Shown here piece by piece: positions 1 to 8,476 of a DNA stretch of 64,000 bases. The number at the start of each line of letters is the position of its first letter. The stretch's first letter is position 1. Origin of the DNA: Alistipes sp. (GTDB taxonomy: Bacteria; Bacteroidota; Bacteroidia; Bacteroidales; Rikenellaceae); assembly GCA_017532885.1 (NCBI GenBank), contig JAFXIS010000039.1, forward strand, positions 62,001-126,000, read 5' to 3'. Under the pieces are notes generated by a model. The model worked only from the letters and a program-made list of their open reading frames with translations, was not told the origin of the DNA and made no database searches. A program made the position numbers and the translations under genes.

Positions 1-2
1 TT

Positions 3-929
3 GGTGCCGGAAATCTCTATTCACAGATGCACACCACGCAGCTCGACCGCTTTGGCGGTGTGGGAAAGAGCATGCCGATGACAGCAATCCTGTTCCTTAT
101 CGCGACAGTTGCAATCTGCGCCCTGCCTCCGCTGAATGGTTTTGTCGGAGAGTTTTTAATCTACCTCGGCATGTTTAGCAGCGTGCGCGACGGAGTAAAT
201 ACACTCGCCGCTGCCGGAGGATTGTTTTCGTTGGCGCTGATTGGCGGTATTGTGGTCTTGGCATTCACAAAACTTTACAGCACGGTATTCCTCGGCTCGC
301 CACGCGACCACCATGTAGCAGAGGCTACCGAAGTAGACAGTTTCCGCATCGCGGCTATGGGCATACCTATGGCGGGCATCTTGCTGATAGGTATTCTACC
401 CCAATTTGCCGTTAAGATTACCGAGCGTGTAGCTGCGCAATTCACCCATTTCGCAGCTCCCATCATAGAGATTTATGCCAACTCGGCACTTGTAAATATT
501 TCACTCGTAGCATTGGCTCTTGTTATCATTGCATCGCTTTTGTATCTGCTTAAGCGTCGCGCACAGGCCTCGCGCCAAATCGAGCAAGGTCCGACTTGGG
601 GATGCGGATTCACATCACCCAATATCCGCATGCAATATACCGGAGAGTCATTCGCCGAAGGATTCGAATCGATTGCCACATCTCTGACGCAGAACACCGT
701 CGAGGGTCGCACCGTCGATAAGAGCGAGATATTCCCCTCGGCTCACAACTATAATGTCAAGCACAAGGATAAGGTGGACCGACTATTCGCGGCTTGGTGG
801 ATGGAGATGCTGCGCATCATAAACAAGCGAATCATGCGCTTGCGCACAGGAAAAATCAACCACTACATACTCTTTGCATTGGTGTTCCTTGTGGTTATCT
901 TCCTCCTTTCACTCTTTAACATCATTTAG
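3..929 (+). CDS. Hydrogenase-4 component B-like membrane subunit (HyfB/NuoL-type), 5' partial
   Basis: This is the C-terminal part of an antiporter-like proton-translocating membrane subunit of the NuoL/HyfB family. The reading frame is open from base 3, so the true start lies before the window. About 308 residues are visible. The first in-window Met, MHTTQLDRFGGVGKSMPMT, sits in a stretch typical of the middle of these proteins (HxxxKxxLF region followed by 'LPPLNGFVGEF'). Several hydrophobic helices follow, and a final helix near the C-terminus (HYILFALVFLVVIFLLSLF). HyfB proteins are usually about 650-700 residues, so roughly half is missing. It is followed after 2 bases by the HyfC-like gene, so it is part of one operon with the next five genes. 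Family assignment is confident. Ion specificity (proton or sodium) cannot be read from the sequence. Confidence 0.85.
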   Translation, partial: GAGNLYSQMHTTQLDRFGGVGKSMPMTAILFLIATVAICALPPLNGFVGEFLIYLGMFSSVRDGVNTLAAAGGLFSLALIGGIVVLAFTKLYSTVFLGSPRDHHVAEATEVDSFRIAAMGIPMAGILLIGILPQFAVKITERVAAQFTHFAAPIIEIYANSALVNISLVALALVIIASLLYLLKRRAQASRQIEQGPTWGCGFTSPNIRMQYTGESFAEGFESIATSLTQNTVEGRTVDKSEIFPSAHNYNVKHKDKVDRLFAAWWMEMLRIINKRIMRLRTGKINHYILFALVFLVVIFLLSLFNII

Positions 930-931
930 AC

Positions 932-1846
932 ATGGCAATACTTCTCAATACACTACTGATGATAGTTGTGGCGCTCTCGATTACGGGCGTCATAAACCGC
1001 ACGCGCGCACTATTGGCAGGTCGCAAAGGATTACCCTTCCTGCAGCATATCTACAATGTGCGCCTATTGCTTCGAAAAGGCTCCGTCTACTCATCAACAA
1101 CCTCTGCGTTGTTCCGCATAGCTCCCACAATCTATCTCGCTGCGGCTATTGTTGCCATGCTGATGATTCCCGTGGCGGACCTCTACCCACTAATCTCCTT
1201 CGAGGGTGATGTCATCTGTTTAGCTTATACGCTCGCCCTATCTCGCGTTATGATAATCCTTGCCGCGATGGATACGGGCAGCTCTTTCGAGGGTATGGGT
1301 GCTGCACGCGAGGCTTTGTACGGAGCATTAATCGAGCCGGCATTGATGATTGGCTTTGCCACACTTGCCATGTTCTGCGGCTACACCTCACTCGCCGATA
1401 TCTTCGAGCATGAGCAGACCTTTGACCTGCACTACACCCTGGTGATGTTCCTGACGGCATACCTCTTCGTTAAGGTAACCTTCGTCGAGGCGGGTCGCGT
1501 ACCGGTGGATGACCCTCGCACACACCTTGAGCTTACGATGATTCACGAGGTTATGTGCTTAGATTATTCGGGGGTTGATTTGGCAATGATTCAGATTGCC
1601 GGCTGGCTCAAGACGGCATGTTTCTCGATGATTGCCGCAAATGCTATCGCTGCAACATGCTGCTTCCATTGGTGGTTCGCTGTACCTTTGGCAATCCTGC
1701 TTACCGGAGTGTCGGTCGGCGTTGTCGAGTCTACTCAGGCACGCAACAAACTCCAGCGCAACACCACTTTCATCGTTACGGTGTCGGCACTCGCAGCGTT
1801 GATATTCTTCATTGGCTATTTACTTCAACTCAATATCAATATTTAA
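932..1846 (+). CDS. Respiratory-chain NuoH/HyfC-like membrane subunit
   Basis: A 304-residue integral membrane protein of the NuoH/HycD/HyfC family, which links the hydrophilic redox arm to the membrane arm in complex I and group-4 hydrogenases. It has many hydrophobic helices and the conserved charged segments of the family: an early 'RTRALLAGRKGLPFLQ' loop and 'FVEAGRVPVDDPRTHLELTMIHE' around residues 187-209, equivalent to the quinone-chamber/E-channel loop of NuoH. Length matches HyfC. It starts 2 bases after the HyfB-like stop and ends 3 bases before the HyfE-like start, so translation is probably coupled. The family call is firm. No other interpretation fits. Confidence 0.9.
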   Translation: MAILLNTLLMIVVALSITGVINRTRALLAGRKGLPFLQHIYNVRLLLRKGSVYSSTTSALFRIAPTIYLAAAIVAMLMIPVADLYPLISFEGDVICLAYTLALSRVMIILAAMDTGSSFEGMGAAREALYGALIEPALMIGFATLAMFCGYTSLADIFEHEQTFDLHYTLVMFLTAYLFVKVTFVEAGRVPVDDPRTHLELTMIHEVMCLDYSGVDLAMIQIAGWLKTACFSMIAANAIAATCCFHWWFAVPLAILLTGVSVGVVESTQARNKLQRNTTFIVTVSALAALIFFIGYLLQLNINI

Positions 1847-1849
1847 GCT

Positions 1850-2479
1850 ATGTTGCTATCTCTCATCATATTATACATCCTATCGCTCATCTATCTGTCA
1901 ATCGTTGAGCGATTCCGCAACTATGCCTCACTTATCGCCATTCAAGGCTGGTTATTGCTTGGCATAGCTCTTTTGCGTCTACATACCCTGGATTGGATTG
2001 AATTGTCGTTTATCGTTACCGAAACATTGATTTTCAAGGCGATAATCGTTCCCAAAATCCTGATGCGAGTAATAAATCAGACGAAAATCAATCGCGTGGG
2101 TTCATCGGGCAGTTCACAATTCAACTCCTTGATGCTCTCTTTCTTGGCACTCGCAATAAGCGCCATAACAACCTATTTTGTGGCCGACTCCTCTACGCAT
2201 ATGATATTCTTCGGCGTAGCGTTGTATGCTCTATTAAGCGGCCTTATACTTATCGTGTTGCGCTCACGCATTTTTACTCACATGGTTGGTTTTTTGGTTA
2301 TTGAGAACGGAGTGTTCCTCTTCTCGATGGCTATTGGCGTTGAGATGCCCATACTTATCAACTCGGCTATCATGCTCGACATCTTGATTTCGGTATTGAT
2401 GCTCGGTATGTTTATGACAAAGGTGGACCACCAAATCCACACCGACGATAGCGACTCTTTAACCCATGTAAAAGATTAG
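1850..2479 (+). CDS. HyfE-like membrane subunit
   Basis: A 209-residue membrane protein with about seven hydrophobic segments, matching hydrogenase-4 component HyfE in length and position. The C-terminal half contains a NuoK-like part ('HMVGFLVIENGVFLFSMAIG'), including the buried Glu in the IENG segment that corresponds to the conserved NuoK glutamate. It lies between the HyfC-like and HyfF-like genes with only a few bases between stops and starts. In the family this subunit helps form the ion path next to the antiporter-like subunits. The identification rests on operon order, size and the IENG segment. Confidence 0.85.
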   Translation: MLLSLIILYILSLIYLSIVERFRNYASLIAIQGWLLLGIALLRLHTLDWIELSFIVTETLIFKAIIVPKILMRVINQTKINRVGSSGSSQFNSLMLSFLALAISAITTYFVADSSTHMIFFGVALYALLSGLILIVLRSRIFTHMVGFLVIENGVFLFSMAIGVEMPILINSAIMLDILISVLMLGMFMTKVDHQIHTDDSDSLTHVKD

Positions 2480-2483
2480 CCCT

Positions 2484-3887
2484 ATGATATATCTATACTT
2501 CATACTATGGTTGGCAATCGCCGCATGTACATTTTTCGTGCGCTCACGCCGCGAAGTACATCTATTGTGCGGACTATATATTGCCGCACACATGATTTTT
2601 GCCGGTAGGTTGTTATTCGGCGGCGAGTACCTTGCCACTTCGGGATTATTCTTCACCTTCGACCAGGCGGGTACGCTATTCTATATGCTCTTGGTCATTG
2701 TGGGCGGATTTGTCCTTCTTCACTCGCAGGAGTACCTCAAGGATGACGATTTTGGCAACTATCGCAAATACTTCGCTCTGCTGATGCTGCTCATAACGGC
2801 AATTACGGGAGTCTATTTCGCCAACAACATTGCCGTAACATGGATTTTGCTTGAAACTACAACCTTGTGTAGCGCCGGAATCCTCTATCACCGCCATTCG
2901 GAGCAGACCTTGGAGGCAACATGGAAATATCTGTTTGTATGTTCTACGGGTATCGCCATAGCCTATTTGGGAATACTTCTTTTATGCGCCGCGGCATCAA
3001 ACAACTCACTCAGCTACACAGACTTGCAGGGCCTCATTTCGCAGGGCAACCCACTTTACCTGAAGGTTGCATTCCTGCTTATTCTGACGGGTTACAGCTG
3101 TAAAATGGAGATTTTCCCGCTCTACACCATTGGCGTAGATGCCAACTTTGCCGCTCCGGCACCCGCTTCGGCCCTGCTTTCAACGGGATTGGTAAATGCC
3201 GGATTTTTGGCAATCTTCCGCGTATATAAACTCTTTGCCGAGACCGCAGTCTTTGATTGGGTGCGCCATGTGATGATAATCATCGGCGTAATGAGCCTTT
3301 TGGTCGGAGCATTGTTCCTGCGCCGTACAAACAACTACAAGCGTTTCCTCTCGTACTCAACGGTTGAGAATATGGGTATCGTAGCCATAGGCTTGGGAAT
3401 TGGCGGAATAGGCGTTTGGGCAGCTCTGTTCCATGTAATATGCCATACCTTAATTAAGAGTAGCCTCTTCTTGCAGATTGCAGTCGTAAGACAAGTCTAC
3501 AACGGCTATCGAATAAATCGTATCGGCGACTACATCAACATCAACAAAGTTGGCGCCATAGGTCTTATCGTCGGCATGATTATGATATTGGCATTCCCAC
3601 CCTCTCCACTCTTCGTGTCGGAGTTGATGATTCTCTCGGAGGCTATTACTTCGCAGGGCTGGTGGTTGGTAGCTATTATTTTGCTGCTGCTCTGCATCGT
3701 GATTTATACTATCTGCCAGCGCATTATTCGCCTATGTTATCATCCCAACCAGGATGAGCTGCACCTCTCAAACATTAATCGCCGCTTGTCTTACAGCGCA
3801 CTTGTGTTGCTTATCGGCGCTATCGTTTTGGGATTGTGGCAGCCTCAGGCTTTAGTCGGTTTAATTGATAAAATTGCATCGCTTTAG
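2484..3887 (+). CDS. HyfF-like antiporter-type membrane subunit
   Basis: A 467-residue NuoL/M/N-type membrane subunit (proton-conducting transporter domain). About 14 hydrophobic helices are visible. The diagnostic Lys/His positions are present: 'LIL TGYSCKMEIFPLYT' in the middle and 'FLSYSTVENMGIVAIGLG' followed by 'LFHVICHTLIKSSLFLQ' around residues 285-330, the discontinuous helix with HxxxKxxLF typical of ion-pumping subunits. Retention of these residues shows the membrane arm is under selection even though the catalytic subunits downstream have lost cofactor ligands. It sits 4 bases after HyfE and 2 bases before the HyfG-like gene. Confidence 0.88.
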   Translation: MIYLYFILWLAIAACTFFVRSRREVHLLCGLYIAAHMIFAGRLLFGGEYLATSGLFFTFDQAGTLFYMLLVIVGGFVLLHSQEYLKDDDFGNYRKYFALLMLLITAITGVYFANNIAVTWILLETTTLCSAGILYHRHSEQTLEATWKYLFVCSTGIAIAYLGILLLCAAASNNSLSYTDLQGLISQGNPLYLKVAFLLILTGYSCKMEIFPLYTIGVDANFAAPAPASALLSTGLVNAGFLAIFRVYKLFAETAVFDWVRHVMIIIGVMSLLVGALFLRRTNNYKRFLSYSTVENMGIVAIGLGIGGIGVWAALFHVICHTLIKSSLFLQIAVVRQVYNGYRINRIGDYININKVGAIGLIVGMIMILAFPPSPLFVSELMILSEAITSQGWWLVAIILLLLCIVIYTICQRIIRLCYHPNQDELHLSNINRRLSYSALVLLIGAIVLGLWQPQALVGLIDKIASL

Positions 3888-3889
3888 TT

Positions 3890-5404
3890 ATGAACTATCA
3901 TATTATTGACAACATCGCAACCGCTGTTGCACTGAAGGATATTCCCGAGGTGGAGTATGCCGAGTTGTACGAGGATTTGAAGGAGCGACTAAAGAGTAGC
4001 CGCTACCATGTTGCTCACTACTTCGCTACACCCGATGCCAATCGCCTACGATTCTATATCGTCGTGTTAGACGATACAGAGCATAAGGTTATGCTGGCAA
4101 CATTCACGATGGAGTATTACGACGATGTGGCGCTACCGTCACTCACGGCAATACATCCCGCCATGCACATCTACGAAAGAGAGATTACCGAACTCTACAA
4201 TGTGGAGTTTGACTCTATGCCGTGGAATAAACCCGTGCGTTTCTCGTTTGATAGGCGTAACCGCAACTCAACTATCGACAACTACCCATTCTATACTATC
4301 GAGGGAGATTCGCTGCATGAGGTAAATGTCGGCCCCATACATGCCGGCATCATCGAACCCGGAGCTTTCCGTTTTATCTGCAATGGAGAGAATGTCCTGC
4401 ATTTGGAGATTGCGTTGGGTTACCAGCACCGAGGTGTGGAGCATGAGTTTGCGGCGACCGACAATCGTCTGCGTCAAATGCTTCTCGCCGAGAGCATTGC
4501 CGGCGATAGCGCAGTGTCGCACGGTGTGACATTTGCACATAATATCGAAAAACTTTCTAATGTCACTCCGACAAGGGATTTGGAGTTGGAACGCGCCGTA
4601 GCTTTGGAGTTGGAGCGCATGGCTCTGCATATTGCCGACACGGCAGCACTCTCGACAGATGTAGGTTATCAGTTGGGGCAGGTTGCATGTGAGGCCCTGC
4701 GAACCATGACTATCAACACCACGCAAGCATGGTGCGGCAACCGCTTTGGCAAGGGTGTGATTCGCCCTGCGGGTAGTAATTTCCCGCTCACCGAGGCCAA
4801 GCGAGATATGATTTTAAGCAATGTCAAGGAGATTGCACGCCGATACGGCGAAGTAAAGGAGGATATTAAGAGTTCGCCGTCGCTTTTGGCTCGATTTGAG
4901 CAGTGTGGCATTGTCGAGCGTCAAGAGATGCAGCGCATAGGCGGTGTCGGCATGGCGGCACGCGCAAGTGGTGTAAAACGCGACATCCGTACTTCGCACC
5001 CTTATGGCGTATTTACAGATGCCATCAAGCACGAAAGCGTCGTAAAGCGTCAAGGCGATGTGATGGCGCGATTGATGGTTCGCAGCAATGAGGTGTTGCA
5101 ATCGGCAGAGTATATCCAGCTGCTGTTAGAGAATTACAAACCCTCAAAGAGCATTCCGCACCCCGACTACGAGAAGGCGTTGGCTGCATCTTCGTTGGCT
5201 GTATCGCTTACCGAGGGGTGGCGAGGCGAGATTTGCCATGTCGCCATCACAGACGAGAATGGCGCAATCAGCACCTATAAAGTCAAAGACCCGAGTCTGC
5301 ATAATTGGCTCGCATTGGCACTTGCCGTAAGAGGCGAGGGTATCTCCGACTTCCCAATCTGCAACAAGAGCTTCAACCTCTCATATTGCGGCTACGATTT
5401 ATAA
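3890..5404 (+). CDS. HyfG-like fused NuoC-NuoD catalytic subunit lacking NiFe ligands
   Basis: A 504-residue protein. Residues about 1-130 form the 30-kDa (NuoC) domain, ending in the conserved 'HPAMHIYEREITELYNVEF'. Residues about 160-504 form the 49-kDa/NiFe large-subunit domain, with 'EIALGYQHRGVEHEF' at its start. In true group-4 hydrogenases two CxxC motifs hold the NiFe site. Here the first (family pattern RxCGxC) reads ESIAGDSAVSH, with Ala204 and Ser207 in place of the cysteines. The second (DPCxxC) reads NLSYCGYDL at the very C-terminus, with Ser498 and Gly501. Hydrogen chemistry is therefore not expected. The chain stays full length and otherwise conserved, as in the reported Ehr (energy-converting hydrogenase-related) complexes. 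The real electron acceptor or donor is unknown. Confidence 0.85.
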   Translation: MNYHIIDNIATAVALKDIPEVEYAELYEDLKERLKSSRYHVAHYFATPDANRLRFYIVVLDDTEHKVMLATFTMEYYDDVALPSLTAIHPAMHIYEREITELYNVEFDSMPWNKPVRFSFDRRNRNSTIDNYPFYTIEGDSLHEVNVGPIHAGIIEPGAFRFICNGENVLHLEIALGYQHRGVEHEFAATDNRLRQMLLAESIAGDSAVSHGVTFAHNIEKLSNVTPTRDLELERAVALELERMALHIADTAALSTDVGYQLGQVACEALRTMTINTTQAWCGNRFGKGVIRPAGSNFPLTEAKRDMILSNVKEIARRYGEVKEDIKSSPSLLARFEQCGIVERQEMQRIGGVGMAARASGVKRDIRTSHPYGVFTDAIKHESVVKRQGDVMARLMVRSNEVLQSAEYIQLLLENYKPSKSIPHPDYEKALAASSLAVSLTEGWRGEICHVAITDENGAISTYKVKDPSLHNWLALALAVRGEGISDFPICNKSFNLSYCGYDL

Positions 5405-5422
5405 CCGACAAACGAAAAGATT

Positions 5423-6184
5423 ATGATATTTCCAAAGATAAAGGTCTTGCGCAGCCACGGCTGGCAATACATTCCCGATCTAAACGCGGTTGAACTTACC
5501 GAGGAGTTTCGTGGTCGCCCCGAACTCACCACAACAACAGATATGGCAGATGTTGAGGCTGCAGCGGCATTATGCCCTACAAAGGCCATCTCGGTAGCGC
5601 CATTTACACTCGACATAGGCCGATGCCTGTTTTGCGGCGAGTGCGCACGCCGAGCGCCGAAGAACATACGCTTCACGAATGATTACCACATAGCCTCAAC
5701 CTCGCGCGAGGCGCTTATCATAAAACCCGGCGATACAAAGGTTGAGTTTCACCCCGAAAATGTACGCACAGAAATTCCGAAGCTCTTCGGCAAAGCATTG
5801 AAGTTGCGTCAGGTGTCGGCCGGAGGCGATAACTCGGTGGAGATGGAGCTAAATGCTACGGGCAATGTCAATTTCGACTTTGGCCGCTATGGTGTAGATT
5901 TCACCGCCTCACCGCGTCACGCCGATGGAGTTGTTATCACAGGTCCCATTTCGCAAAATATGGCAGAGCCTTTGCAGATATGCTACGATGCTGTGCCCAG
6001 CCCTAAGGTACTGATGGTGTGCGGCTCGGAGGCTTGTTCGGGAGGTCTGTTTGCTGAGAGCAAGGCGGTAAATCGCGAGTGGCTCAAGCAGCACCATGTC
6101 GATTTATGGCTTCCGGGAGCACCAACGCACCCCATGACATTCATTGACGGAGTGATGAACCTCCTGGGACGCAAAAAGCGATAA
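5423..6184 (+). CDS. Fused ferredoxin-HyfI (PSST/NuoB-like) subunit with most cluster ligands lost
   Basis: A 253-residue fusion of a two-cluster ferredoxin-like domain (about 1-100, HyfH equivalent) with a NuoB/HycG-like small-subunit domain (about 110-253). The ferredoxin part keeps Cys51, Cys68, Cys71 and Cys74, while the other four expected positions are Met41, Val44, Ala47 and Ala78. That leaves exactly the ligands of one [4Fe-4S] cluster. In the small subunit the N2-type ligands are replaced: Asp136 and Val139 stand where the CxxC should be, Glu203 at the third position (a Cys205 lies two residues on) and Ala233 at the fourth (PGAPTHP instead of PGCP). The fold markers 'SPRHADG', 'TGP' and 'SGGLF' remain. 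It lies 18 bases after HyfG and 11 before the symporter gene. The alignment was done by eye against the E. coli HycG pattern. Confidence 0.82.
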   Translation: MIFPKIKVLRSHGWQYIPDLNAVELTEEFRGRPELTTTTDMADVEAAAALCPTKAISVAPFTLDIGRCLFCGECARRAPKNIRFTNDYHIASTSREALIIKPGDTKVEFHPENVRTEIPKLFGKALKLRQVSAGGDNSVEMELNATGNVNFDFGRYGVDFTASPRHADGVVITGPISQNMAEPLQICYDAVPSPKVLMVCGSEACSGGLFAESKAVNREWLKQHHVDLWLPGAPTHPMTFIDGVMNLLGRKKR

Positions 6185-6195
6185 ACAGATTATAC

Positions 6196-7599
6196 ATGGA
6201 GCTGATACAAAACATAATCGACACTGCCAACAATCTTTTGTGGAGCTATATCATGATAGCGGCATTGCTCGCTTGCGCCATATACTTCACCATTCGCAGT
6301 CGTTTTGTACAGTTCCGTATGATTGGCGAGATGTGTCGCCAGCTGGTAAGTTCGAGTGAGCGACATTTAGACGACGGCACACGCCATATATCTCCCCTAC
6401 AAGCCTTCTTGGTGTCGCTTGCCAGCCGCGTAGGTACGGGAAATTTGGCTGGTGTTGCCACGGCTATCGCGGTAGGAGGCCCGGGAGCAGTATTCTGGAT
6501 GTGGATTATCGCTATTGTCGGGGCAGCAAATGCCTTCGTGGAGAGTACTTTGGCACAACTTTATAAACAGCGTATCGCTGACTCTTACATCGGAGGCCCG
6601 GCATATTACATACTAAAGGGATTGAAGTGCCGCCCCATGGCAATTCTGTTCAGCATACTCACAATTCTTACATTTGGATACGCCTTCAATACCGTTCAGA
6701 GCAACACCATCTGCGACGCGATGAACAATGCCTTTGGGATTGACCATGCCGTGATGGGGGTTATCCTCACTATCGCAACCTTAGTTATCATCTTCGGAGG
6801 CATTCAGCGTATTGCCAAGGTTAGCTCGGTGGTTGTGCCTATAATGGCATTAGGATACCTATTCTTGGCTATCGTCGTCGTTATGATCAACATCTCGCAT
6901 CTACCCGAAGTTATCGCAACAATCGTAAGGAGCGCCTTTGGAGCCGAACAGGTTGTAGGTGGAGGTATGGGAGCCGCTGTTATGCAAGGTATAAAACGAG
7001 GATTATTCAGCAACGAAGCAGGCATGGGCTCAGCTCCCAATGCCGCAGCAACCGCCTCAACATCGCACCCCGTAAAGCAGGGACTTATTCAAACACTCGG
7101 CGTATTTACCGATACATTGGTAATATGCTCATGTACGGCATTCATCATTCTCATTAGCGGTGTAGACACCTCAACTTTGGATGGTGTGCAACTCACGCAG
7201 GAGGCTCTGACCGCCGAGATTGGTGGCGTAGGTCGCATTTTTGTAGCATTGGCTATTCTATTTTTTGCATTCAGTTCAATTTTCGGCAACTACTATTACG
7301 GCGAGGCAAATATCCGCTTCATAACAAAATCTTCAACCATATTAACACTCTATCGCCTCACCGTCGTTGCAATTGTGATGTGCGGCTCGCTTATGAGCCT
7401 AAAAATGGTATGGAGCTTAGCCGATATAACCATGGGACTTATGACGCTCTGCAATTTGGTAGCAATTGCCCTGCTTGGGCGTCGCGCCATGTTGTTACTT
7501 GAGGATTATAATCATCAGCGTCGTAACGGTAAAAATCCTGTATTCCACAAAGCGGATATCGCCGAAATAGCCGACGACGAGAGCATAGAGTGCTGGTAA
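6196..7599 (+). CDS. Sodium:alanine symporter family (AGCS) transporter
   Basis: A 467-residue inner-membrane carrier of the alanine/glycine:cation symporter family, close to the usual 450-500 residues. Family signatures include 'LASRVGTGNLAGVATAIAVGGPGAVFWMW' near residues 74-102 (the N-terminal G-rich AGCS motif) and 'KRGLFSNEAGMGSAPNAAATA' near residues 269-289. Around ten or eleven hydrophobic helices are visible. It starts only 11 bases after the Hyf-like fusion gene and runs the same way, so it is very likely the last gene of that operon. The substrate is probably a small neutral amino acid with sodium. The reason for pairing it with an ion-pumping complex is unknown. Confidence 0.9.
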   Translation: MELIQNIIDTANNLLWSYIMIAALLACAIYFTIRSRFVQFRMIGEMCRQLVSSSERHLDDGTRHISPLQAFLVSLASRVGTGNLAGVATAIAVGGPGAVFWMWIIAIVGAANAFVESTLAQLYKQRIADSYIGGPAYYILKGLKCRPMAILFSILTILTFGYAFNTVQSNTICDAMNNAFGIDHAVMGVILTIATLVIIFGGIQRIAKVSSVVVPIMALGYLFLAIVVVMINISHLPEVIATIVRSAFGAEQVVGGGMGAAVMQGIKRGLFSNEAGMGSAPNAAATASTSHPVKQGLIQTLGVFTDTLVICSCTAFIILISGVDTSTLDGVQLTQEALTAEIGGVGRIFVALAILFFAFSSIFGNYYYGEANIRFITKSSTILTLYRLTVVAIVMCGSLMSLKMVWSLADITMGLMTLCNLVAIALLGRRAMLLLEDYNHQRRNGKNPVFHKADIAEIADDESIECW

Positions 7600-7690
7600 A
7601 AGAGGTATTTCACCCCTCGGGTTTTGAAAGTTCACGCCCCGAAAAGGGTCTTTCACCCATCGTTCGGCGCCTCTGTACGCCATTTGGCGC

Positions 7691-7698
7691 TAACTTTG
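7691..7698 (+). promoter_or_regulatory. Candidate -7 element for the DUF4890-like gene
   Basis: TAACTTTG matches the Bacteroidota -7 consensus TAnnTTTG, 48 bases before the next start codon. No good TTTG -33 element sits 19-20 bases upstream. The nearest is TTCG at 7663, with a 24-base gap. Confidence 0.45.
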
Positions 7699-7745
7699 CA
7701 ACAGGAAAACAGATAAAAGTATCACACTTAAAAACATTTTGAGTT

Positions 7746-8312
7746 ATGAAAAAGTCAATCATTATCACTTTAGTTGCAATGTTCTTCAGCATGGCATCTT
7801 TTGCACAGACAAATGCTGCTGCACAGCCTGAGGGCCGCGAGATGCCCACCGTTGAGCAGATTGCAAAACGCAAGGCGGAGCGCCTGAAGCAGCAGTTGCT
7901 ATTGAGCCAGGAGCAGTACGACAAGGTATACCAGATTTGCCTCAAGCAGGCAGAGAATGATGTAGAGCGCATGAAGCAGTACAAAGCCGAGCGCGAGAAG
8001 GTTTCAGCCGAGATGAAGGGTATCTTGAACGAGACGCAGTATGAGCGTTATGAGAAGATGCAGCAGGCTCCGCGTCATGGTCAGTTCTCTCATCGCAATG
8101 GCGCACCCGCACGCCCCGAGCAGCCGGCAGACAATGGCAAGAAGTGCGAGGATTGTAAAGATTGCAAAGATTGCCAGAAAAAAGAGAACGCAGTGAGCTT
8201 CAAATCTCCCAATCAGATGAAGCCCCAGCGAGGTGAGCGCATGCAGCCACCTACCGACCGTCGCCGCAACCAGAATGCTTACCACTACACGCAGGAGGCT
8301 GACAAGAAATAA
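7746..8312 (+). CDS. Secreted DUF4890-like protein with a tandem CxxC motif
   Basis: A 188-residue exported protein. Residues 1-21 are a signal peptide (MKKSIIITLVAMFFSMASFAQ). Residues about 35-100 form a charged helical segment with 'LLLSQEQYDKVYQICLKQ', resembling the LTxxQ/DUF4890 helix-hairpin family related in style to Spy/CpxP periplasmic proteins. Around residues 132-146 is an unusual run with four cysteines spaced CxxCxxCxxC (KKCEDCKDCKDCQKK), then a basic, Gln/Arg-rich C-terminus. The tandem spacing suggests metal binding or redox sensing, but this is inference. The gene stands alone between a -7-like element and a strong terminator. The DUF4890 label is from memory of Bacteroides proteins and is moderately sure. 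Confidence 0.7.
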   Translation: MKKSIIITLVAMFFSMASFAQTNAAAQPEGREMPTVEQIAKRKAERLKQQLLLSQEQYDKVYQICLKQAENDVERMKQYKAEREKVSAEMKGILNETQYERYEKMQQAPRHGQFSHRNGAPARPEQPADNGKKCEDCKDCKDCQKKENAVSFKSPNQMKPQRGERMQPPTDRRRNQNAYHYTQEADKK

Positions 8313-8337
8313 TCTGCAATGCAGCTATATCTATTCG

Positions 8338-8371
8338 GGGTCTGTCCAATAAGTCTTGGACAGGCCCTTTT
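8338..8371 (+). terminator. Rho-independent terminator after the DUF4890-like gene
   Basis: A 12-bp stem (GGGTCTGTCCAA / TTGGACAGGCCC, one G-U pair) with a 6-base loop, followed by TTTT. Confidence 0.85.
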
Positions 8372-8397
8372 GTGTCTGTGATTATTTTCATATAGAA

Positions 8398-8427
8398 TTT
8401 GTTTCTTCAATATTTTTTGTATATTTG
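8398..8427 (+). promoter_or_regulatory. Bacteroidota-type promoter
   Basis: TTTG (8398-8401) and TATATTTG (8420-8427) are separated by 18 bases, matching the -33/-7 consensus. The start of transcription would be near 8434, which rules out any upstream TTG start and supports ATG at 8477. Confidence 0.7.
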
Positions 8428-8476
8428 TAATACGCTTATATTCATAATATTACTTAAACCTTTTATCGAAATCGTT

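Noticed and set aside
3890..6184. Functional hydrogen-producing or hydrogen-oxidising hydrogenase
   Set aside because: All four NiFe-binding cysteine positions are replaced, so I do not call it a hydrogenase despite the hydrogenase-4 gene order.
8399..8476. Longer TTG start for the unknown exported protein
   Set aside because: The TTG lies inside the -33 element and upstream of the predicted transcription start.
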